Below, piece after piece: positions 10,634 to 19,963 of a stretch of 61,736 bases of DNA. Position 1 is the first letter of the stretch. Each line of letters begins with the position of its first letter. Made by a program: the position numbers and the translations under genes. Source of the DNA: Planctomycetota bacterium (GTDB lineage: Bacteria; Planctomycetota; UBA8108; UBA1146); contig NZJA01000016.1 of the NCBI GenBank assembly GCA_002691835.1, positions 1-61,736 of the forward strand, read 5' to 3'. The notes under the pieces are model-generated. The model was given only the letters and a program-made list of their open reading frames with translations, made no database searches and was not told where the DNA came from.

Positions 10634-11631
10634 TGGAATCCCAACCCACCTCCCTTCCCTCAGATCACCTCGATGGCCCAGTTCTTCTGGATGGCCCAGT
10701 GGGTGTCGTGGGTGGAGGTGCTGTCGGAGGGTGGCTGGCGACGTTAATGCAGTGTGATGGCTGGCCTGTCACTCTATTGAGAAGACCTGGTTTTTGTGAA
10801 GACCGGGGCGTGAGCCACTGGAGCATCACCGAGAACTCTGAGTTGAAAATCACCGCCGAGATTCCCTGCGAAGAAACAGATGCCGCTGGAGAGCCTTTTC
10901 GTTGGCTGTTCCTGGCGGTGAAAGCGGGTGATCTGCCCGCGGTTTCCAAACAGATTTGCCAGCGGATCAACTCGCAGACCTGTTTGGTTTTCTTGGGTAA
11001 CGGGCTGGGGTTGACTCAGTCTTTTGAAGATTGTGGAAGTGATCGCTTTCTGGCGGCTTCCATCACCTATGGATTGTTCCGGAGCAAATCCGGTGAGATT
11101 AGCGTTCGGGGAGACGGTGGCGAAATTACCATCGGCCCCCTTGGAAACTTTGCCGAAGGGCCTGACTTGTCTCTTCGATTGACAGCTGCCCTTTCCCGGA
11201 TCGGTCTTGAAGCTTTTACGGTGGAAGACGGGGACAGGGTGGTGTGGCAGAAAAGCATCCTGAGTGCAGGGCTCAATCCGGTTTGCGCCCTGCTTGGAAT
11301 TGAAAATGGACAGTTACCCTCAAGCCCTGGTTTCGCATTGGCAAAAGCAGCGAGTCACGAGGCTTACAAGGTGGCTGTTGCAGAGGGTTTTGATCTTCCT
11401 GCATTGGAAGTCGGCAGCTCTCTTGCAGAGTTATGTGAAAAGACAGCAACAAACCGCTGCTCGATGCTTCAAGACCTGGATTCAGGTTTTGGCACCGAGG
11501 TTGAGTGGATCAGTGGAGCGATTGTCAGGCGGGGTCAGGAATGTGGTATTCCGACGCCGGCGAATCAGCTGCTTCACAACCTGCTGGAAGAGATTTCCAG
11601 CGGAAGCCCAGTAAAAGCGATAGCGAATTAA
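10630..11631 (+). CDS. panE: 2-dehydropantoate 2-reductase
   Basis: Reduces ketopantoate to pantoate with NADPH, the step after PanB. The 333 residues carry an N-terminal Rossmann motif VGVVGGGAVGGWLATLM, then WLFLAVKAGDLPAV, LVFLGNGLGLTQ, and the C-terminal ketopantoate-reductase domain with WQKSILSAGLNPVCALLGIENG and a final SMLQDLDSGFGTEVEWISGAI, where Lys and Glu of the family active site occur. About 20 extra residues precede the Rossmann strand. Start and panB stop overlap as ATGA. gyrA follows 42 bases after the stop. Confidence 0.94.
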   Translation: MMESQPTSLPSDHLDGPVLLDGPVGVVGGGAVGGWLATLMQCDGWPVTLLRRPGFCEDRGVSHWSITENSELKITAEIPCEETDAAGEPFRWLFLAVKAGDLPAVSKQICQRINSQTCLVFLGNGLGLTQSFEDCGSDRFLAASITYGLFRSKSGEISVRGDGGEITIGPLGNFAEGPDLSLRLTAALSRIGLEAFTVEDGDRVVWQKSILSAGLNPVCALLGIENGQLPSSPGFALAKAASHEAYKVAVAEGFDLPALEVGSSLAELCEKTATNRCSMLQDLDSGFGTEVEWISGAIVRRGQECGIPTPANQLLHNLLEEISSGSPVKAIAN

Positions 11632-11673
11632 CCACCGGTGCCTTCGGGGCCGGATGACATGGAGAACGATAAG

Positions 11674-14124
11674 ATGAGCCAGGATTCAAGCATCCTTCCA
11701 CTGTCTCTCGAAGAAGAGATGAAGGGTTCGTATCTGACTTATGCGATGAGCGTCATCATTCAGAGAGCTCTTCCCGATGTCAGGGATGGCCTTAAGCCAT
11801 CTCAACGCAGGATTCTCGTAGCGATGAACGACCTGAATCTGGGTCCCCGGTCGAAGCACAGAAAGTGTGCCAAAGTCGCCGGTGACACCTCCGGTAACTA
11901 CCACCCTCATGGTGAATCGGTGATTTATCCGACTTTGGTGCGAATGGCTCAGCCTTTCAACATGCGCCAAACCATGGTCGATGGTCAGGGTAACTTCGGG
12001 TCTATCGATGGCGATCCACCAGCGGCGATGCGATACACCGAAGCTCGCATGACAGATGCCGCAACAGATATGCTGACGGACATCGACAAAGAGACTGTCG
12101 ATTTCGTTCGGAACTACGACGACACCCGCGATGAGCCGACGGTTCTTCCTGCGAAGTTCCCCAACTTGCTCGTGAATGGCGGTTCGGGGATCGCGGTCGG
12201 CATGTCGACCAACTTTGCACCTCACAACCTTCGTGAAGTGTGCGAATCCTTGTTGCTCGTTTTGGACCGGCCAGAGACCACTCTGCCAGAACTTCTCGAG
12301 GTGATGGAGGGCCCCGACTTCCCCACAGGCGGAGTTCTCTGCGGACGTCGCGGAATTCACGATGCCTACAGCAAGGGTCGCGGCCTGTTGACCCTGCGCG
12401 CTCGCACCCACTTCGAGGATGTCACCAAGCAAAAAGAAGCGATTGTCATCACTGAGATTCCTTATCAGGTTTCGAAGTCGAAGTTGGCGACTGATATTGC
12501 TGGCCTCGTCAAGGATGGTCGCGTTACCGGGATCTCTGATATCCGTGACGAGTCAGACCGTAAGGGAATTCGCCTGGTCGTAGAGCTCAAGAAAGATGAG
12601 AACGCCCAGGTCATCCTCAACCAGCTTTTCAAGCACACCCAGTTGCAGACGACGTTCGGTGTTCAGCAAATTGCCCTCATCAACGGCAGGCCGAGAACCC
12701 TGACCCTCCTGGAGTTGCTGAACGCGTACTGTGATCACCGCCGCGAAGTGATTCGCAGAAGGTCTCGTCACCTGCTCGCGAAGGCCGAGCGCAAGGCTCA
12801 CATCCTTGAAGGCTTAATCACTGCAACGGACAACATCGACCGAGTGATCGAGCTGATTCGTTCCAGTAGCAGTGAAGATGATGCCCGCAGCGCTCTCATG
12901 GATGAGTTTTCACTCACGAGAATCCAGTGCGATGCGATTCTTCGGATGCAGCTCCGCCGCCTGACAGGGCTCGAGCGCGAAAAGTTGCAAGACGACCTGA
13001 CAGAAACCCGCGAAGAGATCGAATACCACCGCAAGGTTTTGACCGATGACAGCGTGGTGAAAGAAATCATCCGTGAAGACATCCATGAGCTGATGGAGAA
13101 ATTTAAGGATGAGCGCAGAACGACCATCGAAGAGGCCGCAGAGGAAATCAACTACGCCGACCTGATCGCAGAAGAAGAGGTCGTTGTCACCTTGACCCTT
13201 CAGGGTTACGTCAAGCGCACACCTCTCACGAGCTACCGCTCACAAGGGCGTGGAGGTACCGGCGTATCTGGCGGCTCAGTCCGGGAAGATGACTTTGTAA
13301 AAAGCCTCTTTGTGGCTGGAACTCACGACACGCTCTTGCTCTTCTCTGATCGAGGCAAGGTGTATTGGCTCAAGGTGTATGAACTGCCGGACCTTTCGAG
13401 AACCTCCAAAGGCAAACCTGTGAACCATATGGTTCAGTTGGACAAGGATGAGAAGATCCTCAACATGATTCGGATTGCCGAGTTCGATGATCGAAATCTC
13501 GTCTTTGCCAGTCGCCTGGGCAAAGTTAAGAAAACCCCTCTAGAGGCTTACTCAAGACCGATGAAGACGGGTATCAAAGCGATCAAGATCAACGAAGGTG
13601 ACCAGTTGATCGGCGTCAACCTGACCTCTGGAGAAGACGAGATCATCTTGTCGACCGCCAGCGGGATGGCGATTCGATTCAATGAGTCAGATGTCCGCTC
13701 GATGGGCAGAGGCGCAGCCGGCGTGAACGGTATCGGATTAGGTGAGGAAGACCATGTGGTCTCTATGACAATCGTGATCCAAGAGGGTTCATTGCTGACG
13801 GTGTGTGAAAACGGCTACGGCAAGATCACCGAGTTTGGTTCCTATCGAACCCAAAAGCGTGGCGGTAAAGGTTTGATTGACATCCGCACCACGGACAGGA
13901 ACGGCTCCGTTGTTTCAGCGCGGACCCTTTCCGGGGATCGGGATGCCATGATGATGACCTCCAATGGAATGCTGGTGAGGATCTCGCTGAAAGACGTGAG
14001 GCCGATCGGACGCAACACCCAAGGGGTCCGACTGATCCGGGTCAAGAGCGATGACAAGGTCATCGGCCTGGAGTTGGTTGACGCAACCGAAGAGCAAGAG
14101 GATGTCAACCCCCCTGCTGAATAG
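11674..14124 (+). CDS. gyrA: DNA gyrase subunit A
   Basis: The breakage-reunion subunit of gyrase. ATG 11674 is preferred over upstream codons because GGAG lies 9 bases before it; this gives 816 residues. The winged-helix region has [17 protein letters not shown], the quinolone region [18 protein letters not shown], and the active-site tyrosine in [10 protein letters not shown] (about Tyr121). The C-terminal beta-pinwheel carries the GyrA box QKRGGKG, which supports gyrase rather than topoisomerase IV. In the quinolone region the position equal to E. coli Asp87 is a proline, while Ser83 is kept. Confidence 0.97.
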   Translation: MSQDSSILPLSLEEEMKGSYLTYAMSVIIQRALPDVRDGLKPSQRRILVAMNDLNLGPRSKHRKCAKVAGDTSGNYHPHGESVIYPTLVRMAQPFNMRQTMVDGQGNFGSIDGDPPAAMRYTEARMTDAATDMLTDIDKETVDFVRNYDDTRDEPTVLPAKFPNLLVNGGSGIAVGMSTNFAPHNLREVCESLLLVLDRPETTLPELLEVMEGPDFPTGGVLCGRRGIHDAYSKGRGLLTLRARTHFEDVTKQKEAIVITEIPYQVSKSKLATDIAGLVKDGRVTGISDIRDESDRKGIRLVVELKKDENAQVILNQLFKHTQLQTTFGVQQIALINGRPRTLTLLELLNAYCDHRREVIRRRSRHLLAKAERKAHILEGLITATDNIDRVIELIRSSSSEDDARSALMDEFSLTRIQCDAILRMQLRRLTGLEREKLQDDLTETREEIEYHRKVLTDDSVVKEIIREDIHELMEKFKDERRTTIEEAAEEINYADLIAEEEVVVTLTLQGYVKRTPLTSYRSQGRGGTGVSGGSVREDDFVKSLFVAGTHDTLLLFSDRGKVYWLKVYELPDLSRTSKGKPVNHMVQLDKDEKILNMIRIAEFDDRNLVFASRLGKVKKTPLEAYSRPMKTGIKAIKINEGDQLIGVNLTSGEDEIILSTASGMAIRFNESDVRSMGRGAAGVNGIGLGEEDHVVSMTIVIQEGSLLTVCENGYGKITEFGSYRTQKRGGKGLIDIRTTDRNGSVVSARTLSGDRDAMMMTSNGMLVRISLKDVRPIGRNTQGVRLIRVKSDDKVIGLELVDATEEQEDVNPPAE

Positions 14125-14677
14125 GTTTTTTAGGAAACTCCTGCCAAGTGGGTGGTAGATGCCGCCCTCCTTTCGTGGCATATCATCAGAATCCTGTCTT
14201 CAGGTTTTCATCGACCAAAAGTGGTTGTTGAGGATCTGAAGGCAGGCCGCGTTCGTTCGTGTATTCGGAGAGACCTCCGGAGCTGAACTCCTGCAGCCAT
14301 GTTTGGAAATCAAGGCTGCCAATAATGGAATCAGTCCAGGTCTTTTCAGCGTAATGAACTTACCAACAGAAACGTCGGCGCTGATCAGGGGGGAATCAGG
14401 AGGACTGGATCCAGCGTCGGTCGATATGGTGCCAAGGTGGAGCAGAGTTGTTCCGTGACCTTGGTCGGGGGAACGAGCTTTGGGGAGGGGAATTCCCGGG
14501 CTCGAATGTTTTCAGGAAAACGCGGGGGCATTCTCAGGGGGACTCCCTGTCTTGACTCACGCACAGTTCCATCAAGGAGTGAGACTTCGCCCATGCAGGG
14601 AAAGGTATGTCGCCAAGGTGCGCATGCCCATACCGGCCCTCAGTTCTGAGGTGAAAGCATGACGAAGTCGAAGCAAT
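14125..14677 (+). other. Gene-free stretch between gyrA and the helicase operon
   Basis: About 550 bases with no convincing gene: the short open frames here lack ribosome sites and family features. No tRNA, tmRNA, SRP or RNase P signature was recognised. A small hairpin TTCGGAG-AGAC-CTCCGGA (14264-14281) has no T-run, and no clear gyrA terminator is visible. The right end contains an 18-codon open frame with a good ribosome site (separate entry). The stretch may hold the promoter and leader of the helicase operon or an unrecognised RNA. Confidence 0.5.
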
Positions 14678-14715
14678 ATGAATACCGAAGAAAAATCGCT
14701 CATCGTTCAGAGTGA
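14659..14715 (+). CDS. Possible 18-residue leader ORF overlapping the XPB start
   Basis: ATG 14659 is preceded by GAGGTGAAAGC, a better ribosome site than the one in front of the helicase ATG at 14678. The frame reads MTKSKQYEYRRKIAHRSE and stops at 14713-14715, overlapping the first 38 bases of the helicase gene in another frame. Translation of it could couple or throttle helicase synthesis. The peptide is strongly basic and may be only incidental. Confidence 0.25.
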   Translation: MTKSKQYEYRRKIAHRSE

Positions 14716-16357
14716 TGGCACCCTGCTGCTGGAAGTTCATCATCCATCAGCACAGAGATTGAGGCATGAGCTGGCAGCTTTTGCCCATCTTGAAAAAAGC
14801 CCGGAATACTTTCACGAGTACCGCATCAGCCCCATCTCACTTTGGAATGCGGCCCAATCCGGATGGAGCCAAGAGAAGATTCTTCAGTTACTGGAGGACA
14901 ATGCTCGCTACCCGGTGCCGAAGGCGCTTCACGATATGGTTGCCAAGGCTCTCGACAGCTTTGGCCGCTTCGAGCTGATCCGGGCAGAGGATGGGGAATC
15001 ACTGATTCTTCAACCCTCCGAGGCTGACGACGACCACCTGGCACTTTTGTCGAATCGCCCTTCTCTGGCGGAGATTCTGACAAATCCCTGTTCCGGAAAT
15101 TCCTACCGCATCGACCCGGTTCATCGTGGAGCTCTCAAGGTGGCCATGATTCGCAATGGCTTTCCGATTGCTGACCGTGCGGGATTTCGCACAGGGGCGG
15201 CTATCGACCTCCACTTCCCCGAGGAATCCGAGTTTGCCTTGCGCAACTATCAGGATGAATCGGTGGAAGCTTTCTTCTCAGATCAGGGTGGAGGTGGCGG
15301 CTCGGGTGTCGTCGTCCTGCCATGTGGAGCAGGAAAGACGGTTGTGGGAATCGGGCTCATCGAAAAGCTCAAGTGTCAGACGCTGATTCTGGCGCCCAAC
15401 ATCACCAGTGTGCGCCAATGGCGTAAAGAGATCATCCGTTGGACGAACCTCGATGAATCCCAGGTGGCTGAGTATTCGGGCGCGCGTAAAGATATCGCAC
15501 CGATCACAGTCGCTACCTATCAGATCACTGCTCACCGCAAATCAAAGACTGAAGATTTTACCCATCTCGACCTGTTCGCCGATCATGACTGGGGCCTCAT
15601 TATTTATGATGAGGTTCATATGTTGCCGGCTCCGGTCTTCCGCTTTACCGCCGAGATTCAGGCACGTCGCCGCCTCGGGCTGACAGCTACCCTCGTGCGC
15701 GAGGATGGCCGAGAAGACGAGGTCTTTACCCTCATTGGTCCGAGGATCTACGACATGCCCTGGAGAGATCTGGAGCGTGAGGGATTCATCGCCAAGGTTC
15801 GCTGTGTAGAGGTTCGCCTCGATCTTCCTGAGGATGAGCGGGAAAGCTACCTCAATGCAGATCGCCGCCATCGATTCCGCATTTCTTCTGAGAACCCAAT
15901 GAAGCTGCAGCGGTTGCACAAGATTTTGGAACGCCATGATGGAGAAAGAATTCTGGTGATTGGCCAGTACCTGCGACAACTTCGCGATGTCGCCCGTTCT
16001 ATCGGCGCACCTCTGATCACAGGGCATACCCCTCAGGATGAACGGGAAAAGCTCTACGCGGCTTTCCGTAGTGGCGAGGTGCCCGTTCTGATCGTCAGCA
16101 AGGTGGGCAATTTCGCTGTCGATCTTCCGGATGCTTCTGTGGCGGTTCAGATTTCAGGAACCTATGGATCACGTCAGGAAGAAGCGCAGAGATTGGGACG
16201 AGTACTGCGTCCCAAATCAGATGGACGCGAAGCGACCTTCTATTCGCTGGTGACGAGAGACAGTCGTGATCAGGATTTTGCTCACAGGCGTCAACGATTC
16301 CTGATGGAGCAGGGTTATCAATACGAAATCGAAGAACAAGAGGAGGTGCTAAGTTGA
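14678..16357 (+). CDS. XPB/ERCC3-type DNA helicase (SF2)
   Basis: A 559-residue relative of XPB, the 3'-5' helicase of eukaryotic TFIIH, also known in archaea and some bacteria such as mycobacteria. An N-terminal XPB-like domain (about 1-150) resembles the damage-recognition part. The helicase core has RNYQDESVEAF, Walker A PCGAGKT (215-221), DEVH (311-314), LTATLV and the RED motif Arg341-Glu-Asp, a hallmark of XPB. Motifs V and VI follow (VGNFAVDLP, QEEAQRLGRVLRPK near 500-513). It overlaps the next gene by TTGA, and the three-gene set probably acts together in repair or transcription-linked remodelling. The ATG has a weak ribosome site. Confidence 0.93.
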   Translation: MNTEEKSLIVQSDGTLLLEVHHPSAQRLRHELAAFAHLEKSPEYFHEYRISPISLWNAAQSGWSQEKILQLLEDNARYPVPKALHDMVAKALDSFGRFELIRAEDGESLILQPSEADDDHLALLSNRPSLAEILTNPCSGNSYRIDPVHRGALKVAMIRNGFPIADRAGFRTGAAIDLHFPEESEFALRNYQDESVEAFFSDQGGGGGSGVVVLPCGAGKTVVGIGLIEKLKCQTLILAPNITSVRQWRKEIIRWTNLDESQVAEYSGARKDIAPITVATYQITAHRKSKTEDFTHLDLFADHDWGLIIYDEVHMLPAPVFRFTAEIQARRRLGLTATLVREDGREDEVFTLIGPRIYDMPWRDLEREGFIAKVRCVEVRLDLPEDERESYLNADRRHRFRISSENPMKLQRLHKILERHDGERILVIGQYLRQLRDVARSIGAPLITGHTPQDEREKLYAAFRSGEVPVLIVSKVGNFAVDLPDASVAVQISGTYGSRQEEAQRLGRVLRPKSDGREATFYSLVTRDSRDQDFAHRRQRFLMEQGYQYEIEEQEEVLS

Positions 16358-18378
16358 GTGCCGTGGGGAAGTTTCTTCGAGGATTAAAAAAAGCAGAGTT
16401 ACAAACGATCCATCAATTTTGGTTGCCAGGCGAGTCTGCCAATACACGGGTAGAAGATCTTCGGCAGAGAGTTGAAAAAGTATTCGTTTCGGGCGAGGGC
16501 GTTTCGGAGAAAGTTGAGAGACTGAGCCAGGCTCAAAAGAGACTGATTCAGGATGTGCTTTCGCGGCCTGAGCCTCGGGCGCAGGTGACGGATGTCCAGG
16601 CGGGCCTGGCTCAGAGCGGTGCGTCACGGATCGAAGTTGAGTCAACGGTTCGACAGTTGACAGAGCGAGGCTTTGTGACCCGCCATCGACCCGACCGTTC
16701 ACGGGGCGGCGAGTTTCTTGAGATACCGGACGAGCTGGCCGGACATTTGGCGAAAGCCCTGAATGTTGGCGAAGGAGCCGTGTCAGCGGCTGATTCGGTG
16801 AGCCTCCGCAAGCTTGATCAGGCCACCGTAGATGTCGAAGGCGAGACTCTGGAGTCGCGGATCGCATCTCTGAAAGACCCTGTGCTTGCCGAGCTTTGTC
16901 GCCGCGCACTCGCACAGAGAGGTGTTCTGGATCTCGATGCGGATGAAATAGTCGACTACCTGGAGACTGAAGGCACCGACGAAATCGATGAAGAAGGATG
17001 GGCCGCTGCTCTCGAAGAGAGTGGCATTGGTACCATCGGCGATGGCCGCCTTCAGGATTACGGCATCACGTTACCTGACACCTCTCTGGTGATCTTTCAG
17101 GAGTGGTTACAGAGTCGTGCTCTGAAGTCGATGCCGAGAGAGACCTACCCGGATCTGATTCTCGAATCAGGGGTCGATCTTCTGATCGATATTGAGAGGC
17201 TGACTCTTCATATTGAACAGGAGCCGATTCGGCTGACACGTGCAGGCAGTTTCCCAAAGAGGCTTGCCGAGCAGTTGCGCCGCACTTTTGCCATGGAGCG
17301 ACTGACGGACTACCTCGAAGGAGACACTGTTACTCGTGTCCTTCGGGTTGTGATGCGCCTGGGTCTCGTCGAGAACTTTGCCGGAGAATTACGGGTGAAT
17401 GATTCTCGACTCGAATCGTGGAGAGAGCTCGACTTCCGTCGGAAGACAGAAATCGTTCTTCAGAGATTTCTCGAAGAGAGTGCTGGAGCCCGCTGGTCCT
17501 TCCATCAGGAGGGCTTGAGGTCGATCCTTCTCGACACTTTGCGGGAACACGGGACAGAGGGCTGGGTCTCTTTGGACGCAGTGATCGACCACTGTGTCAG
17601 CACCTATCTGTTGGAACTGGAAGAACGTGAGGTGGCCCAGCAGTTACGTCAACGTCGGGAAGAAGATTTCTCGCGTGATCGACTGCAGTGTCCGGTGCAT
17701 CGTCTGGGTACAGACCTCGCTTTCTGGATCATCAATCGAATGCTCAACCTGGGAATGTGTGAAGTCGGAGTCATCGACAGTTCACTTTCCTGCATTCTCC
17801 TTACGGATCTGGGGAAGTATCTGCTTGGAGAAGAGACGGCGGCTTCGGAATGTCGCGTCCTCGTCAACCCGGACTTCGAGATCATGTTGATTACCGAAGG
17901 TATCGAGGGGATGGATCTCGAGCTTCAACTGGCCCGCTTTTCAGAAAGAATTTCTGCAGAGCGTGTTCGTCGATATCGGGCGACGCCTGAATCGATGCGT
18001 TCAGGTGTGCGATCAGGATTACAGATCGATGGCATCCGAGAGGTTCTGGAGGGTGCCAGTGACCATCCGCTTCCGGAAACCGTGGGTGTGGCAATCCGCG
18101 ACTGGGGCAGGGATATGGACTGGATCCAGGTCTCCCCAGCAATTCATCTCAGTGAACTCAAGCCAGACCGCTATAAGCAACTGACAGAGATCCTGGATGA
18201 GGAAAAGATCAAGTACGTGGAGATTGGTCGCAGGGAGTTGTTTATCCCGGGGCATCGAATCGGAAGATCTGACAGCGAAGTTCCCGCTTTTATCGATCGA
18301 CTGCGTGATGAGGGCTGGCTGGTTCGACTCGACGACCGCATTTCTACGGAGCAGTCGAGCGAATCGGTGAAATCATGA
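16354..18378 (+). CDS. XPB-associated Helicase_C_3-domain protein
   Basis: A 674-residue protein that starts with TTG inside the helicase stop, preceded by a perfect Shine-Dalgarno AGGAGGT (16341-16347). The N-terminal and middle parts are acidic and helical and look like serial winged-helix units (for example SRIEVESTVRQLTERGFVTR). The C-terminal third has ECRVLVNPDFEIML, then LELQLARFSERISAERVRRY and MRSGVRSGLQIDGIREVLEG, which is the pattern of the Helicase_C_3 (XPB/Ssl2-like) family. In mycobacteria a protein of this family is encoded beside the bacterial XPB, so the pairing is conserved across phyla. It lacks helicase ATPase motifs and may be a DNA-binding or regulatory partner. Confidence 0.8.
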   Translation: MSAVGKFLRGLKKAELQTIHQFWLPGESANTRVEDLRQRVEKVFVSGEGVSEKVERLSQAQKRLIQDVLSRPEPRAQVTDVQAGLAQSGASRIEVESTVRQLTERGFVTRHRPDRSRGGEFLEIPDELAGHLAKALNVGEGAVSAADSVSLRKLDQATVDVEGETLESRIASLKDPVLAELCRRALAQRGVLDLDADEIVDYLETEGTDEIDEEGWAAALEESGIGTIGDGRLQDYGITLPDTSLVIFQEWLQSRALKSMPRETYPDLILESGVDLLIDIERLTLHIEQEPIRLTRAGSFPKRLAEQLRRTFAMERLTDYLEGDTVTRVLRVVMRLGLVENFAGELRVNDSRLESWRELDFRRKTEIVLQRFLEESAGARWSFHQEGLRSILLDTLREHGTEGWVSLDAVIDHCVSTYLLELEEREVAQQLRQRREEDFSRDRLQCPVHRLGTDLAFWIINRMLNLGMCEVGVIDSSLSCILLTDLGKYLLGEETAASECRVLVNPDFEIMLITEGIEGMDLELQLARFSERISAERVRRYRATPESMRSGVRSGLQIDGIREVLEGASDHPLPETVGVAIRDWGRDMDWIQVSPAIHLSELKPDRYKQLTEILDEEKIKYVEIGRRELFIPGHRIGRSDSEVPAFIDRLRDEGWLVRLDDRISTEQSSESVKS

Positions 18379-19058
18379 GTGATCCCCAAGGCACACTCGA
18401 TCCAAGTACGCTGGGAGTGTCGGTTGATCTCGTTCATCTGCCGACGCAGGTCAACTTGGAAATGTACAAGGAAGTGTACATGGAAGTTTCGGGCCCGTGT
18501 GGTTACGAAAACTTTATGCGAGTTGGTGAAGGGGCCCGCCTGGAAACAGCGGCGACTCCCGAAAAGGGTGCTTCGCGGGTGACTTTTGCCCGTGACCGCA
18601 TCACCTTTCAGGAAGAGGGCGCGGGGATCGGTTCCGATCTTCTTTCCCGAAGAATGGAAGAAGTGGTGCGATCCCTTTCGAAGCGGGTGCAGGTTCCGGT
18701 CATCGTTGCTCGCACACGGAACCACAGAACTCTGATTCGGGTTCCCGGAGATGGAGTTGCTGCAGAGTGGCTTGCAAATAAGGCTCTACGCCTGGATGAG
18801 GAATCTTGCGCACCACTCGGAAGACCCGTTCGGGCTTCGGGATTACGCCTTCAGCTGCCTGCCCAAAAGAACGGTGAAGCGATGCATTTGCTTCGGGTGG
18901 AAGAATGGCTGAAGAACCCGCGAATGCTCTTCGTTGAAGACAACGCCAGTTGGCGTCAGCCAATACCGCTTGACCAGTTTTCAAATATCGCCACAGAGCT
19001 CAACAGCGCTGAAGAGCTCATGGTCGTCCGTATCCCTGAGTGGCTTTCTCAGCTTTAG
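18375..19058 (+). CDS. Unrecognised third protein of the XPB operon
   Basis: A 227-residue soluble protein whose ATG overlaps the preceding stop (ATGA). I do not recognise a family. It has no signal peptide and no membrane segment. The middle is rich in Arg and Val (SKRVQVPVIVARTRNHRTLIRVPGDG), followed by a mixed alpha/beta part LHLLRVEEWLKN-like and ending VRIPEWLSQL. Its translation is coupled to the XPB and Helicase_C_3 genes, which suggests a shared complex or pathway. A structural comparison would be needed to tell whether it is a nuclease, a clamp or a regulator. Confidence 0.8.
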   Translation: MSDPQGTLDPSTLGVSVDLVHLPTQVNLEMYKEVYMEVSGPCGYENFMRVGEGARLETAATPEKGASRVTFARDRITFQEEGAGIGSDLLSRRMEEVVRSLSKRVQVPVIVARTRNHRTLIRVPGDGVAAEWLANKALRLDEESCAPLGRPVRASGLRLQLPAQKNGEAMHLLRVEEWLKNPRMLFVEDNASWRQPIPLDQFSNIATELNSAEELMVVRIPEWLSQL

Positions 19059-19084
19059 GGAATCAAGGCTGAATCAAAGAGAGC

Positions 19085-19468
19085 TTATTCGCCAGAATGC
19101 TCGTCGCGAGTTCTGGGTTTGCGTTTGACTGGCGAGCTCTTTTTCCATGGCAATGGCGATGCGGGTGGAAGATCCCCCACCGATTCAGGGTCAAAATCGG
19201 GAACCTCGATCAGGCTTTTGATTTGATCTCCAATATTGGAGATGTCCGCCCCTTCTTCGAGCGCCAGCATTTTGGCTTCTCCCAAGTCGTCTACCTTTAG
19301 ATCACCTTGAAGGATGACCAGGTCGTAAGAGTCCTTCGAAAGCCTTTTGCTCAGGCTTCGCTGATCCCCCACCGCATCGGCTCGCAAACCGATGGCGCCT
19401 GCGCCATCGAAGCAACCGTTACGAAGATCTGTGTTTACGCAGGCGATGAGGATTTTGGGTCCTGTCAT
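19085..19468 (-). CDS. Receiver-like protein with basic C-terminal tail
   Basis: A 127-residue protein. ATG 19468 is chosen because AGAGGAGCC precedes it directly; the open frame upstream overlaps yjbQ. The N-terminal part (PKILIACVNTDLRNGC, then DSYDLVILQGDLKVDD) has the alternating strand-helix look of a CheY-type receiver, but the usual phospho-acceptor Asp after the third strand appears to be Gln. The last 25 residues are Pro/Lys/Arg rich and probably disordered. It lies 10 bases downstream of yjbQ on the same strand. The family assignment is tentative. Confidence 0.6.
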   Translation of the reverse strand: MTGPKILIACVNTDLRNGCFDGAGAIGLRADAVGDQRSLSKRLSKDSYDLVILQGDLKVDDLGEAKMLALEEGADISNIGDQIKSLIEVPDFDPESVGDLPPASPLPWKKSSPVKRKPRTRDEHSGE

Positions 19469-19478
19469 GGCTCCTCTT

Positions 19479-19889
19479 TCAGTCCTGCACTCGCACGCTG
19501 ATGGTGCGTTCGTGAGGACGGGTTCGATGTTCAAAGATGAAGACACCCTGCCAGGTGCCGAGGTCGAGTCGACCATCCTTGACGGGCAGGCATTCTGAAG
19601 TTCGTGTGATGGCCGCCTTCAGGTGTGATGGCATGTCATCGGGACCCTCAGAAGTGTGGGTGTAGTCGGGATGATTCTCGGGGGCCTGACGTTCAAACCA
19701 GGCGATCAGATCTCTTCGCGCTGATGGGTCAGCGTTTTCGGTGATGATCAGGCTCGCACTCGTGTGCCGAATGAAAACCTGGCAGAGACCTGTTTCGACG
19801 TCTGCTCTCCTGACACACTCTGCCAATGGCTGAGTGATTTCATGGAGCCCTTTTCCGGGAGTCTGGAAAGTCAGATCTTCTCCATACAT
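19479..19889 (-). CDS. yjbQ: YjbQ family protein (UPF0047)
   Basis: A 136-residue member of the YjbQ/UPF0047 family, a compact trimeric fold that some studies link to a secondary thiamine-phosphate-synthase activity. The diagnostic strings are there: GLCQVFIRHTSASLIITENADPS-type core (here IRHTSASLIITENADPS), the His-rich HPDYTHTSEGPDDMPSHLK and LGTWQGVFIFEHR. The length is normal. It is likely co-transcribed with the following receiver-like gene. Confidence 0.93.
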   Translation of the reverse strand: MYGEDLTFQTPGKGLHEITQPLAECVRRADVETGLCQVFIRHTSASLIITENADPSARRDLIAWFERQAPENHPDYTHTSEGPDDMPSHLKAAITRTSECLPVKDGRLDLGTWQGVFIFEHRTRPHERTISVRVQD

Positions 19890-19963
19890 GAGAGCCCTTT
19901 CGTGGTGCTTGCAAAGCAGACTTCGACTAATCTAAGCCAGAGACCTTGGAAAGGCCAACGCTG

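Noticed and set aside
14437..14649. Short open frames in the gap before the XPB gene
   Set aside because: No ribosome site, no recognisable domain and arginine/glycine-rich composition typical of chance frames.
14125..14677. tmRNA, SRP RNA or RNase P RNA in the gap
   Set aside because: The conserved core sequences of these RNAs were looked for by eye and not found.
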